A stretch of DNA of 64,000 bases from Bacteroidales bacterium (GCA_009877105.1 WXFD01000058.1:186001-250000), one strand, 5' to 3'; shown: positions 9,455 to 18,498, counted from the first letter of the stretch. Notes: generated by a model from the sequence alone, not told the origin. Translations and numbers: made by a program.

Positions 9455-10090
9455 CTAATCACTGCCAGTGATCTGCTTTTTTTGCTTCTTTTTCTGAACA
9501 ATGGCTTTTACAGACAGGTATAACACAAATATCAGGCCTGCGGCTATCAGGATATCATCCACATAGGGAAAGATTTTATCCCTCAGGTCATAAATATAGT
9601 ATCCGATCGCTGCCAGGATAATGTTCCATATCCCGGCTCCGGCCATGGTATAAACAATGAAGTCCTTCAGGTTCATTTTCGCGAGCCCGGCCGGTATGGA
9701 AATCAGTTGTCTCACAGCAGGGACCAGGCGCCCGATAAATGTTGATGATTTTCCGTGTTTGATAAAGTAGGATTCGGCATGTCCGATCTTTTCCTCCGAC
9801 AAAAGAAGAAACCTTCCGGCCTTTGACCCGGCTAGTTTATAAACCAGCGGACGTCCCAGATACATTGCCAGGTAATAATTGAACAACGCACCCGCAAGAG
9901 CACCAATTGTTCCGGCAATAACTACCCCGAAAACATTAAGATTTCCCTGGGCAGCCTTGTAGGCAGCAAAAGGAATTACAACTTCTGAGGGGAAAGGAAT
10001 AAATGAACTTTCCACCGTCATGAGAAAGGCAATTGTGAAATAATTAAGATTGGCCATGTACCAATCGACAACCTGGTTGATTATTTCCAT
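9455..10090 (-). CDS. DedA family membrane protein
   Basis: Integral inner-membrane protein of the DedA/VTT superfamily, 211 residues, the usual length. Visible hallmarks are the N-terminal ESSFIPFPSE segment with its buried acidic and proline residues, and the later GRLVPAVRQLISIPAG stretch with the conserved arginines. Several transmembrane segments are present, and the tail is Lys-rich and cytoplasmic. Family members scramble or flip lipids (undecaprenyl phosphate or phosphatidylethanolamine in studied cases) and affect envelope integrity and pH tolerance; which lipid applies here is unknown. It is transcribed leftward, 262 bases after the Kup genes, and is probably a single-gene unit. Confidence 0.9.
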   Translation of the reverse strand: MEIINQVVDWYMANLNYFTIAFLMTVESSFIPFPSEVVIPFAAYKAAQGNLNVFGVVIAGTIGALAGALFNYYLAMYLGRPLVYKLAGSKAGRFLLLSEEKIGHAESYFIKHGKSSTFIGRLVPAVRQLISIPAGLAKMNLKDFIVYTMAGAGIWNIILAAIGYYIYDLRDKIFPYVDDILIAAGLIFVLYLSVKAIVQKKKQKKQITGSD

Positions 10091-10171
10091 TGTAAATAAC
10101 TGGTAAGACTTATAAACACATTAATGGTTCCTTTTATTATACTCATCATCATCCACGGGGAAACAAAGTTG

Positions 10172-10179
10172 CAAAAATA
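10172..10179 (-). promoter_or_regulatory. Possible -7 element for the DedA gene (TATTTTTG)
   Basis: Minus strand reads TATTTTTGC, matching TAnnTTTG, about 80 bases before the DedA start. No good -33 TTG is seen. The rest of the 10091-10352 gap shows nothing I can support. Confidence 0.3.
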
Positions 10180-10352
10180 ACAGAATCATGCAATTCAGTG
10201 GTAGTTATTGAATCAGCAACAGTCAGGCACCCGTTGTTTTTATGCGGCAATAATACCTGAATTATCGGTACCGGTACTGCATATGACTGCAGTTCAGACC
10301 GAAAAACCAACATGGATTTAAATATTCGGTCAGGATATGGCATATAAAATGA

Positions 10353-12314
10353 TCAGATCCGTTTTATCCTGACCGGGATTTTCCGGTCGATAATAATTGG
10401 CACCTGCTCAACCATTGAATTTGTCGGATCCAGGTTCAGTGCCTTAATTTCCGAGATACTCAACCGGCTGGCAACGGCGTTGAGAGCAAGTATTATGTTT
10501 TCCCATCTCGAGAGTTTGAAATCACGGATCATAATTCTCTCAATAAGAATAAAAACAAAGTCACCCGGGAAGTTATGCTTTTTAAGGGAACTGAAACTGC
10601 TGAAAAGAGCGATTTCTCCCGTGCTTACCAGGTCCTCAAGCACTTCTTTGAAATAAAGGTTAATTCTCGGTTCAACTTTAAAACCAAGGTGCAAATCAAT
10701 TCTTACCAGGATACCTGGCAGAATGTGCTCGACTTCATAATCAAATCGGTAAGGATCATCAACCCTGTCGACGTGGAGAAGCCAGTAGGTTTCAGCTTTT
10801 TTGGGCTGTTTATAAAAAATCGAATACATTACCTTCGATTCTACCTGGTCCTTATGATTTGCCTTGATCAGGTAAACCAGGTTTGTAGCCGTACGGGGAA
10901 TGGTCTGATCCCTTACCAGGTCAGTTATCATTGGAAGGTAGTCCGTAAGGCGTGAAAAAGTGATATACCTGTTTTTTATTTTTCGTCCGAAGTACCAGCC
11001 GCACATTACCAGGAAATAGATCGTCGCAAGCAGCAGTGTGAGCCAGCCTCCATGCCAAAACTTGTGAAGGTTGGCAATCAGGAAGGTTCCTTCTATTGCA
11101 AGGAATACAATGAGCACGGGAAAAACAAATCGTCGTGAAGTCTTCCTTTGATAAAGATAATATGACAGTAACATTGTGGTCATGATCATGGCAATGGTGA
11201 TTGCCAAACCGTAGGCAGCCTCCATGTTTGATGATTCCCTGAATGCAATGACTACAATGCTGCACATGATCCACAGGAACCAGTTCACAAAAGGAAGATA
11301 AACCTGACCCTTCAGGGCAGCAGGGAACAAGATCCTGATCTTTGGCCAGAAGTTTAGTGAGACTGCTTCGCTGATAAGTGTAAATGAGCCTGTTATTACC
11401 GCCTGGCTCGCTATTATTGCGGCAGCCGTTGCAATGATTATCCCTGGGATCAGAAACCACCCGGGGAAAATGGAAAAGAAAGGATTCTGACCGGCAAGTG
11501 ACTGAGGGTTAAGCATTAGCCAGGCGCCCTGCCCAAAATAGTTAAGGAGAAGCATGGCTTTTACGAAGATCCATGAAATCCTTATGTTCTCCCGTCCGCA
11601 ATGACCCAGATCGGAATATAAAGCTTCGGCGCCTGTTGTACAAAGAAAGACTGCTCCCAGGAGAATAAATCCGCCGGGATATTCAGTTAGAAATCTGACT
11701 GCATAAACAGGATTGACGGCAGCAAATATTTCCGGATGCCGGATAAGCTGATTGGTTCCGGCTGCGCCGAGCATCAGGAACCAGATCACCATTATCGGGC
11801 CAAATGATCCGCCCACTATGTTTGTTCCGAATTGCTGAAAGAAAAACAGTAGGGCAAAAATTATCAGGACCACAGGAACCACCGGTGCTTCCGGAACAAC
11901 CATTCTTAATCCTTCGATTGAAGATGTCACTGTGATCGATGGAGTGATAACCCCGTCAGCCAGCAATGCTGCCCCGCCTATCATTGTCAGTATTGCCGCC
12001 CGCGGTGATTTCTTTCTTATCAGTGCAAAGAGGGCAAATACACCTCCTTCACCCTTGTTATCAGCCCTTAGGGTTATTAATATATACTTGACAGTTGTCT
12101 GCAGGGTCAGGGTCCAGAAAACGCAAGAGAGCGAACCATATATCAGGAGCTGGTCAATTCTCCCGGCACCACCCCCAACAATTGCCTTCATGGTGTAGAG
12201 AGGGCTTGTGCCCAGGTCGCCATAAACGATACCCAGCGTAATGACCAGTCCTGCCAGGGAGAACCTGTTGATATCCAATCCGCCTGGCCTTTCCTTTAGG
12301 CTTAAAATCTTCAT
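10353..12314 (-). CDS. kup: KUP family potassium transporter (copy B)
   Basis: Potassium:proton symporter of the KUP/HAK/KT family, 653 residues, close to the usual 620-660. The N-terminal signature GIVYGDLGTSPLYTMKA is present, followed by about 12 hydrophobic segments and a hydrophilic C-terminal domain of some 170 residues. Its ATG overlaps the TGA of the upstream paralogue (ATGA, 12311-12314), which indicates translational coupling. The two proteins align along their full length, so this is a tandem duplication. Kup proteins work in K+ uptake at low pH or osmotic stress; no kdp, trk or c-di-AMP signalling element is visible next to them. Confidence 0.93.
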   Translation of the reverse strand: MKILSLKERPGGLDINRFSLAGLVITLGIVYGDLGTSPLYTMKAIVGGGAGRIDQLLIYGSLSCVFWTLTLQTTVKYILITLRADNKGEGGVFALFALIRKKSPRAAILTMIGGAALLADGVITPSITVTSSIEGLRMVVPEAPVVPVVLIIFALLFFFQQFGTNIVGGSFGPIMVIWFLMLGAAGTNQLIRHPEIFAAVNPVYAVRFLTEYPGGFILLGAVFLCTTGAEALYSDLGHCGRENIRISWIFVKAMLLLNYFGQGAWLMLNPQSLAGQNPFFSIFPGWFLIPGIIIATAAAIIASQAVITGSFTLISEAVSLNFWPKIRILFPAALKGQVYLPFVNWFLWIMCSIVVIAFRESSNMEAAYGLAITIAMIMTTMLLSYYLYQRKTSRRFVFPVLIVFLAIEGTFLIANLHKFWHGGWLTLLLATIYFLVMCGWYFGRKIKNRYITFSRLTDYLPMITDLVRDQTIPRTATNLVYLIKANHKDQVESKVMYSIFYKQPKKAETYWLLHVDRVDDPYRFDYEVEHILPGILVRIDLHLGFKVEPRINLYFKEVLEDLVSTGEIALFSSFSSLKKHNFPGDFVFILIERIMIRDFKLSRWENIILALNAVASRLSISEIKALNLDPTNSMVEQVPIIIDRKIPVRIKRI

Positions 12315-14266
12315 ATTTCCTTCATGCGTTGTATCCTCCGGTGAGAAGGCTGGTCAATAATTATGGGTACATGTTCAATCACGGTATTTGTTGCATCAAG
12401 CTGAAGGGCCTTAATGTCGGAAATACTCATTTTGCCGGCAATATTGTTCAGAAAAAGAATAAAATTCTCCCAGTTTGACAGCTTGTAATCACGGGGCATA
12501 ATCCTTTCAATAAGGATAAATTTGAAATCGGGGGGTATGTCATATTTCCTCAGTGATTCATACCCGCTTTCAAGCTTTATCTCTCCGGTCGCGGAAAGAT
12601 CTTCCAGAACTTCCCTGAAATAAAGATTTATACTGGGTTCGACCTTGAATCCGATATGAAAATCCACCCTGATCAGAATTCCCGGAATTATTTGCGTTAC
12701 CTGATACTCAAACTGGTTCGGCTCATTAACCCGATCAATATGAAGCAGCCAGTATTTATCGGCTCTTTTGGGAAATTTGCTGAAAATCGAATAGACGACC
12801 TTGGATTCGACCTGATCCTTCCTGTTTGCACGGATAATATACACAAGGTTGGTTGCTGTTTTGGGTACTGATTCATCTTGTGACAGATCCCTGAACAGAT
12901 CGGTATATTTATTGAGGTTTGCAAAAGAAATATACCTGTTTTTGATCTTTCTGCCAAAATACCATCCCAGCATGATAAGGATAAACAGAAGGCCGAGGAT
13001 AAGCGTGAACCAGCCCCCCTTGCTGAACTTGAAAAGATTGGCTATAAGAAAGCTGCCCTCAACTGTAAGGTAGACCATTACCATAAAGGATATTAACCTG
13101 TGATTGACGCCTTTTTGAAACAGATAAACTGCCAGAAGGAGGGTGGTTGCAATTTCCGTTATTGTTATGGCAAGAACATAAGCTGCATCCATGTTGCCTG
13201 ACTTCTTGAAGATCAGGACCACGATGGTGCAGGCAATCCAGAGTATCATGTTAACAAATGGCATGTAAACCTGGCCTCTCACGAGTGTCGGATGGAGGAC
13301 CCTCAGTCTTGGCCAGAAATTGAGTAGGGCGGCTTCACTGACGAGGGTGAATGAGCCGCTGATAATCGACTGGCTGGCAATAATAGCAGCCGTTGTGGCA
13401 ATAACGATACCGGGAAGTAACAGCCATTCCGGCATTATTTCAAAGAACGGATTCAGGTCTTCCCCGCCTTTATAGTTTTGCAGCAGCCATGCTCCCTGAC
13501 CCATATAATTCAGCATCAGGCTGATCTTTACAAATATCCATGATACTCTGATATTATTTCTTCCGCAATGCCCGAGATCAACATAAATGGTCTCAACTCC
13601 GGTGGTGCAAAGAAACACGGCTCCGAGAAGAACAAAGCCACCGGGAAATTCGCTTAAAAAACGATAGGCATAAACCGGATTAAGCGACCCCAGGATCAGA
13701 GGATTTGAAATTATCTGGGACAGACCCAGCAATCCCAGCATCAGGAACCAAACAAGTATTACCGGACCGAAATAGCTCCCTATGAAATGTGTCCCGAACT
13801 GTTGAATAAAAAAAAGAGCGGCTATTATGACTAAAACAATGGGGACCACGGGAATTTTCGGATTAAACAGTTCCAGCCCCTCAATGGCAGAGGTTACCGT
13901 GATTGAAGGAGTTATTATGGCGTCTGCAAGCAGAGCTCCTCCGCCAATCATTGTAAGCACTGCAACCCAAACCGATTTGTTTTTCATCAGGGCAAAAAGG
14001 GCAAATATGCCTCCCTCTCCGTTGTTGTCGGCCCGCAGGGTAATCGCAATATGCTTGATGGTGGTCGTTAAGGTGAGGGTCCAGAATATGCATGACAGGG
14101 AACCATAAACAAGAAGATCACCGAAATTGCCTTTACCCCCGTTCAGAACAGCACTCATGGTATATAATGGACTTGTCCCGATGTTGCCGAACACAATACC
14201 AAGCGTAACCAGCAGACCGGCCGCAGAAATTTTGTTTATGTCAATATTGTTTCCAGCTTTAGGCAT
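12311..14266 (-). CDS. kup: KUP family potassium transporter (copy A)
   Basis: First gene of the tandem kup pair, 651 residues. The signature GIVFGNIGTSPLYTMSA at the N-terminus differs from copy B by Asn for Asp in the G(D/N)xGTSPLY motif. Next come about 12 membrane segments and the cytoplasmic C-terminal domain (ILIRVDFHIGFKVEPS region shared with copy B). It is read leftward from a promoter region shared with the divergent CapA-like gene. The conserved pairing suggests either two affinity variants or a heteromer; sequence alone cannot tell. Confidence 0.93.
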   Translation of the reverse strand: MPKAGNNIDINKISAAGLLVTLGIVFGNIGTSPLYTMSAVLNGGKGNFGDLLVYGSLSCIFWTLTLTTTIKHIAITLRADNNGEGGIFALFALMKNKSVWVAVLTMIGGGALLADAIITPSITVTSAIEGLELFNPKIPVVPIVLVIIAALFFIQQFGTHFIGSYFGPVILVWFLMLGLLGLSQIISNPLILGSLNPVYAYRFLSEFPGGFVLLGAVFLCTTGVETIYVDLGHCGRNNIRVSWIFVKISLMLNYMGQGAWLLQNYKGGEDLNPFFEIMPEWLLLPGIVIATTAAIIASQSIISGSFTLVSEAALLNFWPRLRVLHPTLVRGQVYMPFVNMILWIACTIVVLIFKKSGNMDAAYVLAITITEIATTLLLAVYLFQKGVNHRLISFMVMVYLTVEGSFLIANLFKFSKGGWFTLILGLLFILIMLGWYFGRKIKNRYISFANLNKYTDLFRDLSQDESVPKTATNLVYIIRANRKDQVESKVVYSIFSKFPKRADKYWLLHIDRVNEPNQFEYQVTQIIPGILIRVDFHIGFKVEPSINLYFREVLEDLSATGEIKLESGYESLRKYDIPPDFKFILIERIMPRDYKLSNWENFILFLNNIAGKMSISDIKALQLDATNTVIEHVPIIIDQPSHRRIQRMKEI

Positions 14267-14311
14267 TACTACGGAGCAGAGACCACACAGGGTTCAGGTA
14301 TTTTAAGGTGG

Positions 14312-14348
14312 CAAATTTAATATTTATTAAATTTACGGATTCTTTGCT
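14312..14348. promoter_or_regulatory. Divergent promoter region, kup pair and CapA-like gene
   Basis: On the minus strand 14312-14319 reads TAAATTTG (TAnnTTTG match) for the kup genes. On the plus strand ATTCTTTGC near 14340-14348 differs by one base from TATCTTTGC and lies 12 bases before the CapA-like ATG. The -33 boxes are unclear for both. Confidence 0.35.
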
Positions 14349-14360
14349 CAATTATATTTT

Positions 14361-15497
14361 ATGAATCATAAAATATTAATTCCGATACTGGCCGTCCTCG
14401 CAGTTGGAATGTCTCCTGCACAAAATCCTGCTGACAGCCTGACAGACAGACTATCACTTCTTTTCATTGGCGATATAATGGGTCATGATGCACAGATAAG
14501 GTCTGCCAAAGACCCGGAGACCGGATCCTTTAATTATGATGATGTATTCAGCTTTATCAGGGAAGAAATATCGGAAGCAGACTATGCCATTGCTAACCTT
14601 GAAGTTACCCTGGCAGGATCTCCTTACAAGGGCTATCCGGCCTTCAGCTCCCCTGCAGAACTCGCCGCAGCCTGCATCAAGGCCGGAATAGATTGTTTTG
14701 TTACTGCCAACAATCACTCGGCAGACCGCGGTAAAAAAGGCATTCTGGAAACCCTGCAAAAGCTGGACAGCCTTGGAATACCACATACAGGAACCTTTGC
14801 CAGTAAAAACGAAAGGGATTCCCTTTATCCGCTTATGCTCAATATTAAAAACAATACCATTGCACTGCTGAACTACACATATGGTACAAACGGGATAAAT
14901 GTCCCGGATCCGGTTATCGTCAACATGCTGAACCGGGATCTTGTAGCGGAGGATCTCGAAAAAGCAGTGAGGAAGAATCCCGATCTGATTATCCTTTTTC
15001 TCCACTGGGGAACGGAATATGACACGATACCATCGAAGATGCAGGATGAGATGGCCCGTTTTTTTTTCGACAGGGGCGCAGACCTTATAATAGGATCACA
15101 TCCGCATGTTCTGCAGAAAATGATCTGGACCAAGGAGGATCCATACGGTAAGGGCCGGATCGCCGTCTATTCTCTCGGCAATTTCGTTTCAAACCAGCAA
15201 AGACCAAAAACCGACGGAGGTGCCATGGTGAGAATCGAAATTGAAAAAAGAAATGATTCCCTGAAAATAGCCAGTGCCGGTTATTACCTGACATGGGTTT
15301 ACACTCCCTTTGAAAACGGGAGGAAAAGGTTCTATATACTTCCCTGTTCGAAATATGAAAGGAACAGTGAATTCTTTGCCAGTCCCTCCGACCATATCAA
15401 AATGATGGACTATGTCACAAACTCCCGTAGGTTCCTTGAGGTTCAGAATATCAATTTCAGGGAGTATATTTTTACCGGTAATGAATGGAATCGCTGA
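14361..15497 (+). CDS. CapA family metallophosphatase-like protein
   Basis: Protein of 378 residues with an N-terminal signal peptide (hydrophobic 4-18) and a calcineurin-like fold of the CapA/PgsA family. Visible blocks are LLFIGDIMGHD near the start of the domain, ANLEVTL, TANNHSADRG, LHWGTEYD and IIGSHPHVLQ, which together form the metal-binding pattern of this family. Studied members take part in poly-gamma-glutamate export or retention. No pgsB/pgsC-like genes are nearby, so the role here is open, and a periplasmic phosphodiesterase-like activity is equally possible. The gene is followed after 106 bases by a membrane transporter-like gene on the same strand. Confidence 0.85.
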   Translation: MNHKILIPILAVLAVGMSPAQNPADSLTDRLSLLFIGDIMGHDAQIRSAKDPETGSFNYDDVFSFIREEISEADYAIANLEVTLAGSPYKGYPAFSSPAELAAACIKAGIDCFVTANNHSADRGKKGILETLQKLDSLGIPHTGTFASKNERDSLYPLMLNIKNNTIALLNYTYGTNGINVPDPVIVNMLNRDLVAEDLEKAVRKNPDLIILFLHWGTEYDTIPSKMQDEMARFFFDRGADLIIGSHPHVLQKMIWTKEDPYGKGRIAVYSLGNFVSNQQRPKTDGGAMVRIEIEKRNDSLKIASAGYYLTWVYTPFENGRKRFYILPCSKYERNSEFFASPSDHIKMMDYVTNSRRFLEVQNINFREYIFTGNEWNR

Positions 15498-15603
15498 AAC
15501 AAACATCTGCAAAATGCGTCATTCCACCTGCTGCATCACGACAATCCTGATTTTATGGGTATTATTGCAGGAATAATTACTTCTAATCCTAAAAGTTCAG
15601 ATA

Positions 15604-16314
15604 ATGGATAATTCAATCACACTTCTTTCGGTTACGGCAGTTTCCATTGGATTCATTCATACTGTACTGGGACCTGACCATTATCTTCCTTTCATTGTCC
15701 TGAGCGAGGCGAAGAAATGGACCATGAAAAAAACCATGTGGATCACTTTCCTTTGCGGGCTTGGTCATGTTCTTAGTTCAGTTATCCTTGGGCTCACGGG
15801 CATTATTGTGGGAATATCAGTCAACAGGCTGGTGGAAGTGGAATCATTCAGAGGCAACATTGCCGGATGGCTCTTTATTGCATTTGGCCTGATATATATG
15901 CTGATAAGCATCAGGAATCTTTACAGGAAAAGGCAGCATACACATTCACATTTTCATCCGGGTACCGGGGAGCATATTCATGAACACAACCATTTCGGGG
16001 ATCATGCACATGTTCACGAAAATGACGTTGTCAGAACCACTCCGTGGATACTGTTCCTGATATTCGTTTTCGGGCCCTGTGAACCACTTATTCCCATATT
16101 GATGTATCCGGCAGCCCAAAATAATATAGCGGGTTCAGTTTTTGTTTCCGTGCTGTTTTCACTGGTGACAATTGCAACCATGATGGGTGTGGTGCTTGCC
16201 TTCAAACTCGGTTTCAGCAGGATCAATCTTAAGCCGGTCGAAAAATACAGCAATCTTATTGCCGGAGGCATGATTTTCCTGTCTGGTATCGCAATCCAGT
16301 TCATTGGGCTCTAG
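15604..16314 (+). CDS. NicO/UreH-like membrane transporter with His-rich loop
   Basis: Polytopic membrane protein of 236 residues with about six hydrophobic segments. The first segment contains HTVLGPDH (19-26) and the second GLGHVLSS, resembling the His/Asp motifs of the NicO, UreH and TauE/SafE-related transporters. A hydrophilic loop at 112-138 holds 11 histidines in 27 residues (HTHSHFH, EHIHEHNH, HAHVH), typical of nickel, cobalt or zinc handling. A later FGPCEPLIP segment is also family-like. I infer export or uptake of a divalent metal. No urease, hydrogenase structural gene or metal regulator is adjacent, so the metal cannot be named. TauE-like anion export is the main alternative. 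Confidence 0.7.
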   Translation: MDNSITLLSVTAVSIGFIHTVLGPDHYLPFIVLSEAKKWTMKKTMWITFLCGLGHVLSSVILGLTGIIVGISVNRLVEVESFRGNIAGWLFIAFGLIYMLISIRNLYRKRQHTHSHFHPGTGEHIHEHNHFGDHAHVHENDVVRTTPWILFLIFVFGPCEPLIPILMYPAAQNNIAGSVFVSVLFSLVTIATMMGVVLAFKLGFSRINLKPVEKYSNLIAGGMIFLSGIAIQFIGL

Positions 16315-16328
16315 ACCCTCTGATCTCC

Positions 16329-16361
16329 TTGCCATTATTCGGCAATTAATTATTAGCTTTG
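16329..16361 (+). promoter_or_regulatory. Promoter of the DUF4290-murA operon
   Basis: TTG (16329-16331) and TAGCTTTG (16354-16361) are separated by 22 bases and match the Bacteroidota -33 TTG / -7 TAnnTTTG layout. The predicted start of transcription is about 14 bases before the DUF4290 ATG. Confidence 0.5.
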
Positions 16362-16381
16362 CAGAAAACAGTTAACAGCAG

Positions 16382-17029
16382 ATGAATTACGACTACAATA
16401 CCCAGCGCAAACGGATGGCATTGCCCGAATATGGAAGAAATGTTCAGAAAATGATCGATCACATCAAAACCATTTCTGACAGGGAAGAGAGAAATCGTGC
16501 TGCAAAGACCATCATCCACATAATGGGTAATCTTAATCCCCAGATACGTGATGTGACTGATTTCAAACACAAGTTGTGGGATCATCTTGCGCTGATCGCT
16601 GATTTTGAGCTCGACATAGATTCCCCGTATCCTCCTCCCGAAAAATTCAAATTCGAGGAAAAACCGAAACAGATTCCTTATAAGCAGGGGGATATCAGGT
16701 TTCTGCATTATGGCCGGATCATTGAGCTCATGATCGATGCTGCTGCTGAAATGGAGGAGGGTGAAGAAAAAGAGTATATCACAAATCTCATCCTCAACCA
16801 GATGAAAAAATCATATGTTACCTGGAACCGGGCACAGGTAAGCGATGAGGTCATAATAAGCGATATGAAGTTCCTTTCTGGAGGAAAGCTGAAACTGAAA
16901 GAAGGAATCAAACTGCTTGAAGTAAAGGAACTTGTTCCGTCTGCAAAAAAGAAACCCCAGCAGGGCAAACCTCACGGAAAACAGCAAAACAAGCAATTCC
17001 CGAAGAAAAAAGGTCACAATCGTCATTAA
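16382..17029 (+). CDS. DUF4290 family protein
   Basis: Cytoplasmic protein of 215 residues recognised as DUF4290, a Bacteroidota-restricted family of unknown function commonly found directly before murA. It is largely helical and charged. The C-terminus becomes a low-complexity basic tail rich in Lys, Gln and Gly (PSAKKKPQQGKPHGKQQ), which could bind RNA or another anion. Its stop codon overlaps the murA start (TAATG, sharing the A at 17029), so the two are translationally coupled. This suggests a role linked to the first committed step of peptidoglycan synthesis, but that is inference from context only. Confidence 0.85.
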   Translation: MNYDYNTQRKRMALPEYGRNVQKMIDHIKTISDREERNRAAKTIIHIMGNLNPQIRDVTDFKHKLWDHLALIADFELDIDSPYPPPEKFKFEEKPKQIPYKQGDIRFLHYGRIIELMIDAAAEMEEGEEKEYITNLILNQMKKSYVTWNRAQVSDEVIISDMKFLSGGKLKLKEGIKLLEVKELVPSAKKKPQQGKPHGKQQNKQFPKKKGHNRH

Positions 17030-18333
17030 TGGGCAGCTTTATTGTTCAGGGTGGCAAAACACTCAGCGGGGATATTCATCCCCAGGGTGCCAAGAATGAG
17101 GCTCTGCAGGTTATTTGTGCCGTTCTGCTGACATCCGAAAGGATCACGATCAGGAACATCCCTGATATAAATGATGTGAACAAACTCATTGAGCTTCTGA
17201 TGGCACTTGGTGTCAGGGTGACCAGGAAGTCACGCGGCACTGCATCTTTCGAGGCTGTCAGCATTAATCTCGATTACCTTCAGTCACAGGAATTCAGAAA
17301 TCAAAGTGCCAGTATCCGGGGATCCATCATGATAGTCGGACCCCTTCTTGCCAGGTTCGGCAAGGCCTATATACCCAAACCGGGTGGGGACAAAATCGGC
17401 AGAAGAAGAGTGGATACCCATTTCACAGGTTTCCAGAAGCTTGGAGCAAAATTTGAATTTGATACGGCTGATCCTTTTTTCAGCGTTGAAGCCTCCGGTC
17501 TGAAGGGATCATATATTCACCTAGATGAAGCATCCGTTACCGGTACTGCCAATATAATAATGGCTTCTGTTCTTGCAAAAGGGCGCACCACACTGTATAA
17601 CGCCGCCTGTGAGCCCTATATCCAGCAGTTATGCAGGATGCTGGTCTCAATGGGCGCAAGAATCAGCGGAATAGGCTCAAATCTGCTTTATATCGACGGC
17701 GTAAGGCAGCTCGGGGGTTGTTCCCACAAGATCCTTCCCGACATGATCGAAATCGGTTCATTCATAGGGCTTGCTGCAATGACTGGATCGGAACTGACAA
17801 TAAAAAATGTCTCATACGATAACCTGGGGATTATCCCGGATTCCTTCCGGCGGCTGGGAATAAGAATTGAAAGAATCTCGGACGATATCTTTATTCCATA
17901 CCAGGAACATTATGAAATAGAGACTTTCATTGACGGATCAATTATGACGATTGCAGATGCAATATGGCCCGGCCTTACTCCCGATCTGCTAAGCATTTTT
18001 CTTGTCACTGCCACCCAGGCCAAGGGAGCCGTTCTTATTCACCAGAAGATGTTTGAAAGCCGGCTTTTCTTCGTTGATAAGCTTATTGACATGGGTGCCC
18101 AGATCATTTTATGCGATCCTCACAGGGCAACGGTCATCGGGCTTGATAAAATGATGAAACTCAGGGGTACAACAATGTCCTCTCCCGACATAAGGGCAGG
18201 AGTGGCCCTGCTCATCGCTGCAATGTCGGCTGAGGGCAGGAGTATAATTCATAATATTGAGCAGATCGACCGCGGCTATCAGAATATTGATGACCGCCTT
18301 AACGCCATTGGAGCAGATATAAAAAGAATTTAA
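17029..18333 (+). CDS. murA: UDP-N-acetylglucosamine 1-carboxyvinyltransferase
   Basis: Transfers enolpyruvate from PEP to UDP-GlcNAc, the first committed step of peptidoglycan synthesis, in the cytoplasm. At 434 residues it is slightly longer than E. coli MurA. The substrate-binding KNEALQ (22-27), the loop KPGGDKIGRRRVDTH, WPGLTPDL and the late DIRAG block are all present. The residue equivalent to the catalytic-loop Cys115 of E. coli is Asp121 here (codon 17389-17391), the change known from fosfomycin-insensitive MurA of mycobacteria and chlamydiae. Translation is coupled to DUF4290. The enzyme should be active; intrinsic fosfomycin resistance is the expected consequence. Confidence 0.96.
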   Translation: MGSFIVQGGKTLSGDIHPQGAKNEALQVICAVLLTSERITIRNIPDINDVNKLIELLMALGVRVTRKSRGTASFEAVSINLDYLQSQEFRNQSASIRGSIMIVGPLLARFGKAYIPKPGGDKIGRRRVDTHFTGFQKLGAKFEFDTADPFFSVEASGLKGSYIHLDEASVTGTANIIMASVLAKGRTTLYNAACEPYIQQLCRMLVSMGARISGIGSNLLYIDGVRQLGGCSHKILPDMIEIGSFIGLAAMTGSELTIKNVSYDNLGIIPDSFRRLGIRIERISDDIFIPYQEHYEIETFIDGSIMTIADAIWPGLTPDLLSIFLVTATQAKGAVLIHQKMFESRLFFVDKLIDMGAQIILCDPHRATVIGLDKMMKLRGTTMSSPDIRAGVALLIAAMSAEGRSIIHNIEQIDRGYQNIDDRLNAIGADIKRI

Positions 18334-18446
18334 CTCCAGAAAGCAGTCCTGAACTGCAAATCCCATTTAAACTGTCCCATTCCCGGCTTATATATTCTGA
18401 TTTATCATCTTCTACCTAAGGATAATTTAATCCAGTTGACGGAAAT

Positions 18447-18498
18447 CGGGATTTTTCCTGCCAATTTGTCAAATCCCGGGTGTTGGCAGAAATTTTGA
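18447..18498 (+). promoter_or_regulatory. grpE control region: interleaved inverted repeats and sigma-54-like box
   Basis: Two perfect inverted repeats interlock: CGGGATTT (18447-18454) with AAATCCCG (18471-18478), and CTGCCAA (18458-18464) with TTGGCAG (18483-18489). They cannot both form as simple hairpins. TGCCA-ATT-TGTCA (18459-18471) resembles repeats before hsp20. TTGGCAG-AAATT-TTGAT (18483-18499) resembles a -24/-12 promoter (GG-N10-GA rather than GC), about 37 bases before the grpE ATG. No TAnnTTTG box is seen. No CIRCE element (TTAGCACTC-N9-GAGTGCTAA) is present. Confidence 0.4.

Noticed and set aside
10149-10343. 64-residue open frame between the DedA and kup genes
   Set aside because: No hydrophobic or domain pattern, no recognisable start context, and composition like non-coding sequence.
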